From a virus, in IMG/VR virus record IMGVR_UViG_3300027721_000035, positions 1 through 38,389 of that record: a DNA stretch of 38,389 nucleotides. One strand, written 5' to 3'. Both the position numbers and the translations under genes were made by a program. This document shows, one piece after another, positions 1-7,475 of the stretch (the first letter of the stretch is position 1; every line of letters starts with the position of its first letter). The notes below the pieces were generated by a model, which was not told the DNA's origin, ran no database searches, and saw nothing but the letters and a program-made list of their open reading frames with translations.

Positions 1-1326
1 ATACACTTTAATTATTTCATTGGCGACCAATTAATAAATATCAAATATCGTGACGCAAGAAAAAACTTCAAATTATATAAAGGGGCTGAAAAGATTTTTT
101 ATAATATTAACAGCATTGTGGGTTTTGAATATTGCATTATTGTTGAGGGAGAAATGGATGTGCTCGCATTGCATGAAGCGGGAATCACAAACGCAATATC
201 AGTGCCAAACGGCGCAACGATAGGATCTAATAATCTAGAATATTTAGATAATTGTATTGATTACTTTGATGACAAGTCAAAGATTATTATTGCAGTTGAT
301 TCAGATGTAGCTGGCCAAGCATTGCAAACAGAATTAGTTAGAAGATTAGGTGCAGAAGTTTGTTATTTAGCATCATTTGAAGATTGTAAAGACGCTAATG
401 AATATTTAATTAAGTATGGAAAAGAAGCATTATCACAAAGAATATCAAGATCAAAACCTGTGCCGTTGGAAAACGTTACTACGTTTAAAGACATTGAAGA
501 TGAGATTACAGACTTTGTCAGAAACGGTTTCAAACCTGGTTTCCAAATTGGTTTGGATAACTTTGATAGTATTTTTTCTACATACACTGGTCAGTTCATT
601 ACTGTTACCGGTATTCCGTCTTCTGGTAAGTCTGATTTCGTAGATCAAATGATTGTAGGCTATAATGAGAAGTATGGCTGGAAGACTGCTTATGCTTCAC
701 CTGAGAATACGCCTACATATTTACATGCTCATAAGTTAATGCGTAAAACATGGCAAGGTATGCCTACAGTAGCAGATATTAAAACTGATAAGTGGAATCA
801 GATTGCTGATCATGTTAATGATAATTATTTCTTTATTGACATGGAACGGTACACATTAGAGTCTGTACTACGTAAGGGAGCTGAGCTAGTTAAACGTAAA
901 GGTATTAAATGTTTAGTTATAGATCCATTTAATAAAGTAAGAGCACAAGATGCTTCTGGCGATGTTAATGTTTATACATTAGAGTACTTAAGCCAAATAG
1001 AAATTTTTGCTAAGAAATATGATGTATTAGTTATTGTTGTTGCTCACCCCACTAAAATGTATAAAGACACTAAAGGTAATATTGAGGAACCAACAATGTA
1101 TAACATTAAAGGCGGAGGCGAATGGTATGACGCATCTTATCACGGGTTATTAGTTCATAGAAACTATGAAGAGAAGACTGTTAAAGTTAAGGTATTAAAA
1201 TGTAAGTTTCAAAACCTAGGTGAGAATGGTGCTGAATGTCATTTTAAATGGGATCTATCTTCTGGTTGTTTTGTTCCACATAATCCAAACCTGATTAGTG
1301 ATGATAAATTACCCTGGGAAGTATAA
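1..1326 (+). CDS. Primase-helicase, T7 gp4/Twinkle type (5' end outside window)
   Basis: Bifunctional replication protein predicted to make RNA primers and unwind DNA ahead of the phage polymerase. The frame is open from base 1 and the bases before the first GTG (118) still encode typical family sequence (INIKYRD, then FKLYKGAEKIFYN), so this is an internal fragment; the zinc-binding primase N-terminus lies outside. Visible: a TOPRIM domain with EGEMD (nt 145-159) and DSDVAGQ (from about nt 298), then a RecA-like DnaB-type helicase with Walker A GIPSSGKS (nt 610-633), a Walker B-like strand CLVIDPFNKV (about nt 910-940) and VVAHPTK, the usual motif H3 region. The gene ends just before a series of closely packed metabolism genes on the same strand. 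The family call is secure; the true start and total length cannot be seen. Confidence 0.93.
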   Translation: MHFNYFIGDQLINIKYRDARKNFKLYKGAEKIFYNINSIVGFEYCIIVEGEMDVLALHEAGITNAISVPNGATIGSNNLEYLDNCIDYFDDKSKIIIAVDSDVAGQALQTELVRRLGAEVCYLASFEDCKDANEYLIKYGKEALSQRISRSKPVPLENVTTFKDIEDEITDFVRNGFKPGFQIGLDNFDSIFSTYTGQFITVTGIPSSGKSDFVDQMIVGYNEKYGWKTAYASPENTPTYLHAHKLMRKTWQGMPTVADIKTDKWNQIADHVNDNYFFIDMERYTLESVLRKGAELVKRKGIKCLVIDPFNKVRAQDASGDVNVYTLEYLSQIEIFAKKYDVLVIVVAHPTKMYKDTKGNIEEPTMYNIKGGGEWYDASYHGLLVHRNYEEKTVKVKVLKCKFQNLGENGAECHFKWDLSSGCFVPHNPNLISDDKLPWEV

Positions 1327-1341
1327 TCAAAAATAAATATT

Positions 1342-1590
1342 ATGATAAAAATAGAAAGTAAAGGTAATGCAATAGAGTCTTTAATTAATTGTATGCCATA
1401 TCCAAAACAAATAACTGAAATTGATTTAGATAAAAAAGGGTGTATATATTTTACATGGAGAAGTTCTAGATATAAATTAGAATTAGATGGTGGTGGCGTA
1501 TGGGTTGTTAAAGGCGATTTTCTAGAAGGTAAAGATAATTCTATATTAATAGAAAGACTTTTAGAACTTGAAGAAGCAAAAAGATTTTAA
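1342..1590 (+). CDS. Small protein of unknown function (82 aa)
   Basis: Unrecognised small soluble protein. It follows the helicase by 15 bases, has an A/T-rich leader (AAATAAATATT before ATG) and its stop codon shares a base with the next start (TAATG), so it is probably co-transcribed and translationally coupled. The sequence reads as a small beta-rich domain: a strand ITEIDLD, then CIYFTWRSSRYKLELDGGGVW, then a C-terminal helix ILIERLLELEEA. No membrane segment or signal peptide. Small proteins with an F-x-W-R-x-x-R-Y/F motif occur next to replication genes in marine phages as far as I remember, but I can assign no function. Tight packing and an undisturbed frame make it a real gene. Confidence 0.75.
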   Translation: MIKIESKGNAIESLINCMPYPKQITEIDLDKKGCIYFTWRSSRYKLELDGGGVWVVKGDFLEGKDNSILIERLLELEEAKRF

Positions 1591-1853
1591 TGGGTAGTGG
1601 TTTTAAAAAAACAACTCAAATAGATATGGGTAATTATATACCAAACAAACAAGAACAATCAGCTTATTCTTGGTGCATTAACAATGGAATATATATATCG
1701 CCTAAGCCATCAACAACATCAACCTGGCATTTACTTGTTGAAATAAATAAGAAAATAAGTATAAGCCCTGACACATATAAAAAAGTAGAAATCTGGAAAC
1801 AATTATATAAATTTTATACATACTATTACGATAAATATGCTATCACCAAATAA
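1590..1853 (+). CDS. Small protein of unknown function (87 aa)
   Basis: Unrecognised small protein. Its start overlaps the previous stop (TAATG) and its last 17 bases overlap the following thymidylate-synthase-like gene, the compact arrangement of this block. It has a central WCINNGIYISPKPS stretch, a strand WHLLVEINKK and an aromatic C-terminal helix rich in Tyr (YKFYTYYYDKY). No membrane segment, signal peptide or catalytic motif is evident. The Trp/Tyr-rich composition suggests a small folded domain, perhaps a binding protein for a replication partner, but that is only a guess from the context. Confidence 0.75.
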   Translation: MGSGFKKTTQIDMGNYIPNKQEQSAYSWCINNGIYISPKPSTTSTWHLLVEINKKISISPDTYKKVEIWKQLYKFYTYYYDKYAITK

Positions 1854-2628
1854 ACTATCAACAAGTAGATACGAAGAACAATATAAAAATATACTTGAAC
1901 AATGCATTGCATTTGGAACTGAACGTCACGACAGAACAGGCGTCGGGTGTTATTCTATATTCAATGCAGGTTTGAGTATTGATTTAAATGATGGCTTTCC
2001 ATTATTAACTGGACGAAAGATGTTTGAAAAAACATTTAAAACTGAATTTGAATGGTTCATGAATGGTGAAACCAATATACAAAGATTCAGAGATGCTGGC
2101 GTAAAGATATGGGACGCTTGGGCAGATGCTAATGGCGATCTAGGCCCTGTGTATGGGTATCAAATGCGCAATTTTAATGATCAAAACATAGATCAGATGC
2201 ATAATCTATTAAATGACATAATGGACAATCCAGACAGTCGTAGACACATTATAAGCTTATGGAATCCTGCTCAATTAGCAGATATGAAATTGCCTCCATG
2301 TTATTTATATTTCCAATTCTTTGTTGAAGGCGATAATCTAAATATGTTTGTTGTCCAAAGATCTGGTGATGTATTCTTGGGTATACCTTATGATGTTGCT
2401 TTATTTTCACAGATACTTATATATGTAGCTGAAAAAACTAATTATAAACCTAGTAGATTAGATATTCAAATTGTGGATGCTCATGTTTACAATACTAGTT
2501 TAAGTGCTGTTAAAAAATATTTAGAGCAAGAAACATTTGATTTACCAAGTTATGAATATAATAACGGAATATTAACAATTAACAATTATAAGCACGGATT
2601 GGTTATTTCTGCTCCGGTTGCTGTATAA
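1837..2628 (+). CDS. Thymidylate synthase family enzyme, predicted dCMP methylase/hydroxymethylase
   Basis: Folate-dependent enzyme that transfers a one-carbon unit to C5 of a pyrimidine deoxynucleotide. Family motifs are intact: RTG (33-35), PLLTGRK (55-61), IWDxW (91-95), GPVYG (103-107), DSRRHI (133-138), catalytic Cys155 in LPPC, QRSGDVFLGIP (174-184) and DAHVY with His216. Cys155 and His216 match E. coli ThyA Cys146 and His207 at a constant offset of 9; the same offset puts Asp186 (codon 2392-2394) where ThyA has Asn177. That Asn selects dUMP; T4 dCMP hydroxymethylase has Asp in the aligned position, and Asn-to-Asp mutants of true thymidylate synthases shift to dCMP. I therefore infer a dCMP substrate, giving 5-methyl- or 5-hydroxymethyl-dCMP. 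Length (263 aa) is close to ThyA. Both IWDxW tryptophans remain, leaving methyl versus hydroxymethyl undecided. Confidence 0.9.
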   Translation: MLSPNKLSTSRYEEQYKNILEQCIAFGTERHDRTGVGCYSIFNAGLSIDLNDGFPLLTGRKMFEKTFKTEFEWFMNGETNIQRFRDAGVKIWDAWADANGDLGPVYGYQMRNFNDQNIDQMHNLLNDIMDNPDSRRHIISLWNPAQLADMKLPPCYLYFQFFVEGDNLNMFVVQRSGDVFLGIPYDVALFSQILIYVAEKTNYKPSRLDIQIVDAHVYNTSLSAVKKYLEQETFDLPSYEYNNGILTINNYKHGLVISAPVAV

Positions 2629-2640
2629 ATAAAAAAAAAT

Positions 2641-3549
2641 ATGGAAAAAACTAAGAATTTATACTATTTATATCATATTCCAGGCAAAAAAGTTGGAATG
2701 ACACGTAATATTTATAGAAGGGTCATATTGCAACAAGGTTACAAAGATGGTGAATTTCAGATATTAGAATCTTCATATGACAAAGATTTTATAGAGGGTA
2801 AAGAAAAACATTGGCAAGAATGGTTTGGATATAAAAAAGATCTTAACTCTTATGATGACGCAAAAAAAAGTCCTATTAATCAATTTAAATCAAATAAAAC
2901 TATGTACACAAACGTAACAGATCAAACAACAACATTTAATGTTCCTGTAAACAAATTAAAGGGTTATTTAATGGATAATTTAGGGCATACATTTGAAACA
3001 AGTTATGGTAAATATACTGTAACGCCTGAATTAGTTAGAATATTAATGGCTAATGTCAGAGAATCAATGTACCGCAATACCGCATGTTATGTATATAATA
3101 AAGTATTATTTGAAGAAACAAATAAACCAAATGGTGACAGTATTAAAGCGGCAATGTATCATCAACCTGCTCCAACTGCAACTAATCCTGAAACTTTCGA
3201 CCATGATAATGTATATGATTTAATAAGAACTTGGGCTGCTGGACGTGGTATATATACAGCTGGCGATACAAAAACGCAGTATATAAAATTACAAGAAGAG
3301 TCTGGGGAATTAGCAAGAGCAATACTTAAAAACAATAAGTCTGAATTAATTGATGCTATTGGTGATATGGTTGTTGTATTAACTAATCTTGCCGCATTAG
3401 AAGGATTAAAAATAGAAGAGTGTGTTGTATCAGCTTATGATGTTATTAAGTCACGACAAGGCTCTATGGTCAACGGGACATTTGTTAAGCAAGATTACGC
3501 AGGTACAACAGCACCATCATTAACTAATCACATTAAAACAACATTATAA
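2641..3549 (+). CDS. GIY-YIG-like N-terminal domain fused to MazG-like NTP pyrophosphohydrolase
   Basis: Two-part protein. Residues about 7-65 (YYLYHIPGKKVGMT, RRV, then a Glu-rich helix EGKEKHWQEWFGY) resemble a divergent GIY-YIG nuclease fold: the YLYHI and KVGMT strands sit where GIY and YIG would be, followed by Arg26/Arg27. Residues about 190-282 are a MazG-type all-alpha NTP pyrophosphatase: EESGE (219-223), then ELIDAIGD (235-242) supply the EExxE and ExxxD metal ligands, and the tail SRQGSMVNGTFVK (271-283) is typical of phage MazG-like proteins. The middle (90-170) is unrecognised. MazG domains hydrolyse (d)NTPs to monophosphates, which fits a neighbour acting on dCMP: it could keep unmodified dCTP low. 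The MazG part is firm; the GIY-YIG part may have lost catalysis. Confidence 0.82.
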   Translation: MEKTKNLYYLYHIPGKKVGMTRNIYRRVILQQGYKDGEFQILESSYDKDFIEGKEKHWQEWFGYKKDLNSYDDAKKSPINQFKSNKTMYTNVTDQTTTFNVPVNKLKGYLMDNLGHTFETSYGKYTVTPELVRILMANVRESMYRNTACYVYNKVLFEETNKPNGDSIKAAMYHQPAPTATNPETFDHDNVYDLIRTWAAGRGIYTAGDTKTQYIKLQEESGELARAILKNNKSELIDAIGDMVVVLTNLAALEGLKIEECVVSAYDVIKSRQGSMVNGTFVKQDYAGTTAPSLTNHIKTTL

Positions 3550-3550
3550 T

Positions 3551-3994
3551 ATGACAAAACAAGAAATTGAATTTAGAGATCCAGTTGTACAATCTGTAGT
3601 AAATAAGTTTGTAGATAGATCTGATGTTGGATTTGCAAAGTATGGCAAAACATTACGTGATGATAGCTCTGATGTATTTGAATGGCTTAATCATTTGCAA
3701 GAAGAATTAATGGATGCTACATTATATCTTCAACGATTAAAAGAAGAAATAACAACATTACGAGAAGAAAAAGCTTTATTGCGAGAGTTAAATGATATTG
3801 ATGTTATAGATGCTTTTATTGTAGAAGAGAAAAAAAAACTGCCGAAAGATTTAAAAAAATTCAAGAAGAACTTGAAACAGAAGCCTGGTCTTGGGGATAA
3901 TATTGATATAAAAAAGTTTTTAGGTATTGATTCCCCGCGTTATAATTGGAGTTACGGTTTTGACAATTCTTATTCAATTGAAATAGATGATTAA
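3551..3994 (+). CDS. Small MazG-like/coiled-coil phage protein (147 aa)
   Basis: Residues about 12-65 match a pattern common in phage proteins near nucleotide-metabolism genes: a helix followed by DVGFAKYGKTLRDD, then WLNHLQEELMDATLYLQRL. The HLQEELMDA segment recalls the EExxD metal-binding helix of MazG-like or dUTPase-like all-alpha pyrophosphatases, so a nucleotide-cleaving or sensing role is possible but unproven; only one such helix is evident. Residues 60-112 form a highly charged coiled coil, and the C-terminus is aromatic and acidic. It starts one base after the GIY/MazG gene stop and overlaps the next gene by 8 bases, so coupling is likely. Confidence 0.75.
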   Translation: MTKQEIEFRDPVVQSVVNKFVDRSDVGFAKYGKTLRDDSSDVFEWLNHLQEELMDATLYLQRLKEEITTLREEKALLRELNDIDVIDAFIVEEKKKLPKDLKKFKKNLKQKPGLGDNIDIKKFLGIDSPRYNWSYGFDNSYSIEIDD

Positions 3995-4433
3995 GCGATC
4001 CAAAAAGAAAGGTCCAGTAGTTGCAAAGAAGGTAATATATAATGGTATTACCTTTGCTTCTGGCCTTGAAAAGTTTATGTATAAGTCTTTAAAGGATGCT
4101 AAAATAGAATTTAGATACGAGGACGAATCATTTGAATTACTGCCTAGTTTTAATTTTAATAATGATTGTTATGAAAAGCAGTCAAATGGTAAAGGTGATT
4201 TTATAAACAGAGGTAATAAGAAAGTTCTTAATATAAAGTATACACCTGATTTTATTGGCGAAGACTTTATTATTGAAACAAAAGGCAGAGCTAATGAATC
4301 GTTTCCTTTACGCTGGAAAATGTTTAAATATCTAATGCACTTAATGAATGACAAAAGAACATTATATAAACCGCAAAATCAAGATCAATGTTTAGAGACA
4401 GTGAAGTTAATTCTCAAGAAGAGAAAAGATTAG
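3987..4433 (+). CDS. T7 endonuclease I-type Holliday junction resolvase (PD-(D/E)XK)
   Basis: Predicted structure-selective nuclease that cuts branched DNA during replication, recombination and packaging. At 148 aa it is nearly the length of T7 gp3 (149 aa) and carries all four active-site residues in the same motifs: SGLEKF (Glu28; T7 Glu20), YTPDF (Asp88; T7 Asp55) and IIETKG (Glu97 and Lys99; T7 Glu65 and Lys67). A basic N-terminus (KRSKKKGP) fits DNA binding. Compared with T7 there is an insertion of about 25 residues between Glu28 and Asp88 (about residues 55-80), rich in Asn and Lys. It overlaps the preceding gene by 8 bases and contains the start of the next small gene. A generic PDDEXK restriction-like nuclease is the alternative, but the motif match to gp3 is close. 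Confidence 0.85.
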   Translation: MIKRSKKKGPVVAKKVIYNGITFASGLEKFMYKSLKDAKIEFRYEDESFELLPSFNFNNDCYEKQSNGKGDFINRGNKKVLNIKYTPDFIGEDFIIETKGRANESFPLRWKMFKYLMHLMNDKRTLYKPQNQDQCLETVKLILKKRKD

Positions 4434-4564
4434 CAAGAAAAAAATATGCTGAAAGGCAATTTGATAAATGGATCAGATGGTCATTTGAAATTAAAGGCAG
4501 AATAAAATATAAGGATATATTAAACAAACAAGAGGAATTAAATTTAACCAATAACAATTATTAA
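4388..4564 (+). CDS. Small basic/acidic helical protein (58 aa)
   Basis: Short frame starting inside the endonuclease gene (46-base overlap) and ending two bases before the next start. It translates as MFRDSEVNSQEEKRLARKKY followed by a helix with AERQFDKWIRWSFEIKGRIKY and a polar tail ending NLTNNNY. It fills what would otherwise be a 130-base gap in a block where genes otherwise touch, and it keeps a charged amphipathic helical composition, which supports it as genuine. Function is unknown; size and charge would suit an accessory or inhibitor protein. The start at 4388 is the only ATG near the beginning of the frame. Confidence 0.6.
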   Translation: MFRDSEVNSQEEKRLARKKYAERQFDKWIRWSFEIKGRIKYKDILNKQEELNLTNNNY

Positions 4565-4566
4565 TT

Positions 4567-4755
4567 ATGACAAAAAAACAAAAAGAAGTTGTGCCAACAC
4601 CATTACCGGAAGAACCACAAGGAAAAACATGGACATTCTCTATAGGTATATATCCTGGAATACTGTTTGGTATTAGGACATACGAGGAGATTGATTTTAA
4701 GACGCATGTTTTGTACTTGCCATTTGTAGACTTTGCATTAGAAATAGATAATTAA
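4567..4755 (+). CDS. Small protein of unknown function (62 aa)
   Basis: Unrecognised small protein with a basic start (MTKKQKE), a proline-rich linker (PTPLPEEPQGK) and a beta-rich body (WTFSIGIYPGILFGIRTYEE, then HVLYLPFVDFALEI). The alternating hydrophobic pattern suggests a small beta fold or a surface-binding peptide rather than a membrane protein; no clear transmembrane helix. It begins two bases after the previous stop and ends 14 bases before the ribonucleotide reductase gene, so it is probably part of the same transcript. I recall similar small proteins beside reductases in marine phages but cannot give a function. Confidence 0.7.
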   Translation: MTKKQKEVVPTPLPEEPQGKTWTFSIGIYPGILFGIRTYEEIDFKTHVLYLPFVDFALEIDN

Positions 4756-4769
4756 AATAATATATAAAT

Positions 4770-6641
4770 ATGAGTTTAAGCTTAGACAAGCAAATATTAA
4801 GTGACATTACAGTATACACTAAGTATGCTAAATATTTACCGGAAAAAGAAAGAAGAGAAACCTGGGATGAATTAGTAACGCGCAACATGGAGATGCATAC
4901 TGCTAAGTTCCCTAAAATGAAAGAATCAATTGAACAAGTTTACAAGAATTTTGTATTTACTAAAAAAGTTTTACCTTCGATGCGAAGCTTACAGTTTGGT
5001 GGTAAAGCTATTGAGCTTAATAATGCTCGTGTTTATAACTGTGCTTTCCTACCTGTTGATAGTATTCATAGTTTTTCTGAGACTATGTTTCTTCTTCTTG
5101 GAGGGACTGGAGTGGGTTATTCGGTCCAGAACCACCACATTGAGAAACTTCCTGAAATCAGAAAACCTAATTACAATCGTAAGAAAAAGTATGTTGTTCA
5201 GGATAGTATAATTGGTTGGGCAGATGCGGTTAAGGCTTTATTTAAATCCTATACCGGCGGATTAACTTCGCATATAGAATTTGATTTCTCTGATATAAGA
5301 CCTAAAGGAGCTTTACTTATAACGGCTGGAGGTAAAGCACCAGGGCCTGAGCCATTAAGAATTGCATTAGTAAAGATAGAAGCTGTACTACGTGAGAAAG
5401 ATGATAGATCTAAATTAACGGATATTGAATGCCATGATATTCAATGCCATATTGCCGATGCAGTTTTAGCTGGCGGTATTCGTAGAGCAGCAATGATTAG
5501 TTTATTTGATCTTGATTCAGATGCAATGTTAAATTGTAAAGCTGGTAACTGGTGGGAAGACAATCCACAACGAGGTAGATCTAATAACTCAGTTGTTTTA
5601 TTACGTCATAAGATTGATAAGAGAACATTTGATAAAGTATGGGAACGCATTGAAGCATCTGGATCTGGTGAGCCTGGAATATATCTTACTAATGATAAAG
5701 ATTGGGGAACTAATCCTTGTTGTGAGATTGCTTTAAGGCCATATCAGTTTTGTAATCTTACTGAGATTAATATGGCAGATATTCAAGATCAAGAGGACTT
5801 TAATGCTAGAGCATCCGCCGCATCATTCATTGGTACATTGCAAGCCTCGTACTCAGACTTTCATTACTTAAGAGATATATGGAGAAAAAACACAGAAAAG
5901 GATGCCTTGCTTGGAGTATCAATGACGGGTATTGCATCAAAACACAATATACAATGTTTAAATTATGAAGAAGCTGCTCGAGTTGTTAAAGAAACCAACA
6001 ACGTTATTTCTGCTGCCCTTAACATTAACAGAGCTGCAAGAACTACCGCTGTTAAACCAGCTGGCACTACTTCTCTTGTGCTTGGTACGTCTAGTGGTAT
6101 TCACGCTTGGCATAACGATTATTATATTAGAAGGATGCGATTGGGTAAGAATGAAGCAATCTATTCTTATCTTGCAATAAATCATCCAGAACTGCTCGAA
6201 GATGAATATTTTAATCCAACATTACAAGCAGTCATTTCTGTGCCTCAGAAAGCTCCAGACGGAGCCATAACACGACATGAATCAACATTAGATCTATTAG
6301 AAAGAGTTAAATTGATTTCTAAAGATTGGGTTAAACAAGGTCATGATAAAGGTAATAATACCCATAATGTTTCTTGCACTGTTTCTGTGCGTGATGATGA
6401 ATGGAAAATTGTTGGTGAATGGATGTGGGCAAATAAAGAATACTATAATGGTTTATCTGTATTGCCTTATCACGGCGGAACATACAAGCAAACGCCATTT
6501 GAAGATTGCACTAAGGAAGTATACGAAAAGATGATGTCTACATTACACGATGTTGATCTATCTAAAGTAATTGAGGTTCAAGATAATACAAATTTTGGTG
6601 ATTCTACTGCTTGTGGTGGAGGTAATTGTGAAGTAGTATGA
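4770..6641 (+). CDS. nrdJ: Adenosylcobalamin-dependent (class II) ribonucleoside-triphosphate reductase
   Basis: Makes dNTPs from ribonucleotides by thiyl-radical chemistry started from vitamin B12 coenzyme, so the phage can raise the dNTP pool with a single oxygen-independent protein. Active-site pattern: Cys91 (RVYNC) and Cys328 (QFCNL) form the redox pair, and N-P-C-C-E at 315-319 supplies Asn315, radical Cys317 and Glu319; the 11-residue spacing from Cys317 to Cys328 equals that of the Lactobacillus leichmannii enzyme (Cys408/Cys419). The C-terminus ends ACGGGNCEVV, a CxxxxC relay pair (Cys615/Cys620) as in that enzyme. GGTGVGYS (111-118) and PAGTTSL are also typical. At 623 aa it is shorter than the 739-aa model. 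No intein or second subunit is present. An A-rich leader precedes the start; the last 4 bases overlap the next gene. Confidence 0.93.
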   Translation: MSLSLDKQILSDITVYTKYAKYLPEKERRETWDELVTRNMEMHTAKFPKMKESIEQVYKNFVFTKKVLPSMRSLQFGGKAIELNNARVYNCAFLPVDSIHSFSETMFLLLGGTGVGYSVQNHHIEKLPEIRKPNYNRKKKYVVQDSIIGWADAVKALFKSYTGGLTSHIEFDFSDIRPKGALLITAGGKAPGPEPLRIALVKIEAVLREKDDRSKLTDIECHDIQCHIADAVLAGGIRRAAMISLFDLDSDAMLNCKAGNWWEDNPQRGRSNNSVVLLRHKIDKRTFDKVWERIEASGSGEPGIYLTNDKDWGTNPCCEIALRPYQFCNLTEINMADIQDQEDFNARASAASFIGTLQASYSDFHYLRDIWRKNTEKDALLGVSMTGIASKHNIQCLNYEEAARVVKETNNVISAALNINRAARTTAVKPAGTTSLVLGTSSGIHAWHNDYYIRRMRLGKNEAIYSYLAINHPELLEDEYFNPTLQAVISVPQKAPDGAITRHESTLDLLERVKLISKDWVKQGHDKGNNTHNVSCTVSVRDDEWKIVGEWMWANKEYYNGLSVLPYHGGTYKQTPFEDCTKEVYEKMMSTLHDVDLSKVIEVQDNTNFGDSTACGGGNCEVV

Positions 6642-7201
6642 TCTATATAAAGGATGATTTTTTAGATGATAATTTAATTGAATTATTGAATACCAATAAG
6701 GATGAATTCCAGGAAATAAAAACTCCTGGAAAATCCTTCTGGGTTAAAGAAGTTCCTAAGCCAATTGCTGATATTATAAAATTTGAAATAGAGGATTTAG
6801 AACATGCTAGAATAGACCCTATATTATATTTTATGCGTGAGGCTAAAGAAGGACAAGATATAGATTGGCGTATTCATAATGATTCTATAATAGAAGGTCA
6901 ACAACCGGATAGAGCCTGTGTATTGTATATATCTGAAGAACAAGATGAGGGTTTAAATGGCACGGCTTTTTGGGAACATTGGAAACATGGAGAAAAATTT
7001 GAAAATGTTTCTGTTGAAGAACAAAATAGATTGTTGAAGGAAGATGCTAATAGCCCTAAGAAATGGAGATTAAAATCTATTATAGGGCATAAAAAGAATA
7101 GATTGATATCTTATCCTTGTAATTACTTTCACAGTAAGTATCCTAATGAATTTGTAGAAAGTAGAATAGTATTTGTAATGTTTTATAAAATAAAAAAATG
7201 A
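6638..7201 (+). CDS. 2-oxoglutarate/Fe(II)-dependent oxygenase-like protein
   Basis: Predicted double-stranded beta-helix dioxygenase, 187 aa. The iron-binding facial triad is visible as RIHND (His80, Asp82) and YFHSK (His165), with Arg176 eleven residues after the distal His as the expected 2-oxoglutarate ligand (ESRIVFVMFYK). Between them are core strands (ACVLYISEE, LNGTAFWEHW). Substrate is unknown: phage members of this superfamily hydroxylate proteins, nucleotides or DNA bases. Its position directly after ribonucleotide reductase (ATGA-type 4-base overlap) and in the same block as a dCMP-type enzyme makes nucleotide or base modification possible, but similar genes in other marine phages are usually left unassigned. 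Family assignment rests on the motif spacing. Confidence 0.7.
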   Translation: MIYIKDDFLDDNLIELLNTNKDEFQEIKTPGKSFWVKEVPKPIADIIKFEIEDLEHARIDPILYFMREAKEGQDIDWRIHNDSIIEGQQPDRACVLYISEEQDEGLNGTAFWEHWKHGEKFENVSVEEQNRLLKEDANSPKKWRLKSIIGHKKNRLISYPCNYFHSKYPNEFVESRIVFVMFYKIKK

Positions 7202-7410
7202 AAGAAAACGAATTAGTAATGATGAGGAATAAGATAGAATCTTTAACTCGAATAGTAGATTTTATGTTAACCGAAATTGAGAATACCAAGACTATGTCTG
7301 TTGGTGTTTATCAATTAATAAAAGAAATGCCGGGTTACCAAGAGGCTATATCTTTAATATCTGAAAAAGCAAAAGAAGAACTTAAAGAAAAAGAAGAAGA
7401 AGAAGAATAA
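7198..7410 (+). CDS. Small coiled-coil protein with acidic tail (70 aa)
   Basis: Last gene of the plus-strand block, coupled to the oxygenase by an ATGA overlap. Heptad-like spacing of Leu/Ile/Met (MRNKIESLTRIVDFMLTEIE) predicts a coiled coil, and the C-terminus is a run of Lys/Glu ending EKEEEEE, produced by a GAA/AAG-repeat at 7380-7407. No catalytic motif. Such tails often mediate protein-protein or mimic nucleic-acid contacts, but no specific role can be assigned. The stop codon is followed at once by the block terminator. Confidence 0.7.
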   Translation: MKENELVMMRNKIESLTRIVDFMLTEIENTKTMSVGVYQLIKEMPGYQEAISLISEKAKEELKEKEEEEE

Positions 7411-7450
7411 TAAAAAAGGGGATTCACTTATGTGGTCCCCTTCTTTTTTA
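7411..7450. terminator. Bidirectional intrinsic terminator between convergent blocks
   Basis: Perfect 7-bp stem AAGGGGA (7416-7422) with TCCCCTT (7436-7442); the loop can extend it by CAC/GTG (7425-7427/7432-7434) closed by TTAT. A T-rich tract (7441-7449) follows on the plus strand and an A-rich run (7412-7417) supplies the U tract for minus-strand transcription. It sits exactly between the end of the plus block (7410) and the end of the minus block (7476), so it can stop RNA polymerase from both sides. Confidence 0.88.
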
Positions 7451-7475
7451 CGCAATCTTAGGTATGGTGCCTATT

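Noticed and set aside
1837-2628. Straight annotation as thymidylate synthase thyA
   Set aside because: The base-selecting Asn is Asp186, so dUMP specificity should not be assumed; kept as a family-level call.
4930-5211. Overlapping hydrophobic frame within the ribonucleotide reductase gene
   Set aside because: Complete in-frame reductase motifs on both sides; the shadow protein is Leu/Phe-rich noise.
4770-6641. Possible intein or intron in the reductase
   Set aside because: Radical site, redox cysteines and glycine motifs follow each other with normal spacing and no intein blocks or extra insertion.
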